Assembly (NCBI RefSeq): GCF_013393385.1
Contig: NZ_AP023239.1
Span: 1,116,001 to 1,180,000, forward strand
DNA length: 64,000 nt
Direction: 5' to 3'
Source: Paenibacillus sp. URB8-2
GTDB taxonomy: Bacteria > Bacillota > Bacilli > Paenibacillales > Paenibacillaceae
A program made the position numbers and the translations under genes. A model generated the notes under the pieces. It made no database searches. It was not told the DNA's origin and saw only the letters and a program-made list of their open reading frames with translations. Shown piece after piece: positions 63,174 through 64,000 of this stretch. Position 1 is the first letter of the stretch. Each line of letters opens with the position of its first letter.

Positions 63174-64000
63174 ATGCACATATTCAAACAAAACCGCTGG
63201 GTGATGCCGCTGTTCGGCGTCATACTGGTGTGTTTCTCTGCGATAATTTTACTTTTGCCCAGTCAGGGCCGGAGCGGAGAGCGGGACAAGGTCCATATGG
63301 GCCGTTTGCAGTCGCCGCGGCTTTCGTCTGCGCCGGAGACCGGCGATATGGCCGTGAAAACGGCTAATAGGACCAAGCCGGCGGCGGAATCGGGCCTTGC
63401 ACCCGAAGCCGCCATAGTCCGGCAGGTCCAGCTCAAGCTGTCCACCGTATACCGGGCACCCCGGTCCGCCTGGAAACCGGCGCTCGCCGCTGAATGGCTG
63501 AGCGCGAAAGAATGGAACCGAAAGGGTCGAGCCGCCTCGGCCGTAACGGTAAAGGGCGGAACCTTCGCAGCCGCCGCAATGAGAATCCCGCAGAGCGTCC
63601 ACGAAGCGAGGCGGAAAGCGGCATCCGGGGCAGCGGCGGGTCAGCCTGCGGTCAAGAAGGCTGTCGTATCTCAGCAACATCCCCCCGCAATACTTTACTT
63701 CTCACGGAGCAGGCTGTTAAGCCGGGAAGAGCGAGACCAGGCGACCCGGAGCTACGCGGTATCCGAAGAAGATGTGCTTCTGCTGCAGAGAATCGTAATG
63801 GCAGAGGCGGAAGGCGAACCGTACGAGGGCAAGGTGGCAGTCGCCAACGTTGTTCTGAACCGGCTGCGGTCAGCCAATTTTCCCAATACAATTAAAAAAG
63901 TGATTTACCAAAGATTTCAGTTCAGCCCGGTAGCCAATGGGCGGCTGAACCGGGTCAAGCCGAATCGGGAGTCTGTCAGGGCGGTTGCCGCCGCGCTTAC
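63174..64000 (+). CDS. SleB/CwlJ-type cell wall hydrolase, 5' part (runs off window)
   Basis: Open frame of 275 codons with no stop before the window ends. Strong start: AGGAGG 6-7 bases before ATG 63174. N-terminal membrane/signal helix (WVMPLFGVILVCFSAIILLL, residues 9-28), a long basic low-complexity linker (about 35-200), then a Hydrolase_2 domain from about residue 205: RIVMAEAEGEPYEGKVAVAN and LNRLRSANFPNTIKKV, with the expected Glu in the AEAEGEPY motif. Such enzymes cleave cortex or cell-wall peptidoglycan during germination. The end of the domain lies outside the window. Confidence 0.85.
   Translation, partial: MHIFKQNRWVMPLFGVILVCFSAIILLLPSQGRSGERDKVHMGRLQSPRLSSAPETGDMAVKTANRTKPAAESGLAPEAAIVRQVQLKLSTVYRAPRSAWKPALAAEWLSAKEWNRKGRAASAVTVKGGTFAAAAMRIPQSVHEARRKAASGAAAGQPAVKKAVVSQQHPPAILYFSRSRLLSREERDQATRSYAVSEEDVLLLQRIVMAEAEGEPYEGKVAVANVVLNRLRSANFPNTIKKVIYQRFQFSPVANGRLNRVKPNRESVRAVAAAL

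Overview
The window looks like a chromosomal segment of a Paenibacillus-type Firmicute. The GC content is moderately high for the phylum, most genes have strong AGGAGG-type ribosome binding sites, GTG and TTG starts are common, and spore-former families occur (a SleB/CwlJ-type hydrolase at the right edge). Family assignments come from reading the translated sequence; no database search was run.

Layout. 1-3.4 kb: nitroreductase, pirin, a small unknown protein and leucine dehydrogenase. 3.5-5.0 kb: a frameshifted IS110-family element, followed by two copies of a palindromic repeat. 5.3-13.6 kb: a lipoprotein cyclophilin, an MFS exporter, two small acidic proteins, a membrane sensor kinase, a Gfo/Idh/MocA oxidoreductase and a GH20 hexosaminidase. 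13.7-17.1 kb: an AraC regulator and a NarL-type two-component pair.

17.3-38.8 kb is a large exopolysaccharide (EPS) locus. In order it encodes a chain-length regulator, a tyrosine kinase, GalU, an initiating sugar-phosphate transferase, GT2, a polymerase-like membrane protein, a WecG/TagA transferase, a second polymerase/ligase-like membrane protein, three GT4 glycosyltransferases, UDP-glucose dehydrogenase and ManC. Three secreted glycoside hydrolases follow: two GH26 mannanase-like enzymes and one clan-A enzyme with a discoidin domain. GalU plus Ugd should supply UDP-glucuronate and ManC should supply GDP-mannose, so a mannose- and glucuronate-containing polymer is likely. The locus carries several RNA-level signals: a structured leader at its head, three tandem 62-nt hairpin units after the kinase gene, a c-di-GMP-I riboswitch before the first GH26 gene, and a multibranched, unrecognised leader before the second.

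38.8-44.1 kb: a cation/proton antiporter, then a LacI-controlled sugar-phosphate gene set (LacI, RpiB-like isomerase, MFS transporter, ribokinase-like kinase) in which one 14-bp operator recurs three times. 44.4-49.2 kb: Dps, an AIM24-like protein, a coiled-coil membrane protein, an M50-type protease, an unknown protein and a WYL regulator. 49.6-55.3 kb: a complete oligopeptide-type ABC transporter. 55.6-58.6 kb: molybdate uptake (ModA and ModB without ModC), an excisionase-HTH/binding-protein-type regulator and a Mop molbindin, with a shared A/T-rich motif upstream of modA and mop. 59.0-64.0 kb: a dGTPase-like HD protein, a SAM methyltransferase, a D-2-hydroxyacid dehydrogenase, ThpR and the 5' part of a SleB-like hydrolase that runs off the window.

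The observations most worth following up are the c-di-GMP-regulated mannanase inside its own EPS locus, the multibranched leader before the second GH26 gene, the 62-nt tandem hairpins, and a dispersed two-hairpin repeat family with compensatory base changes.
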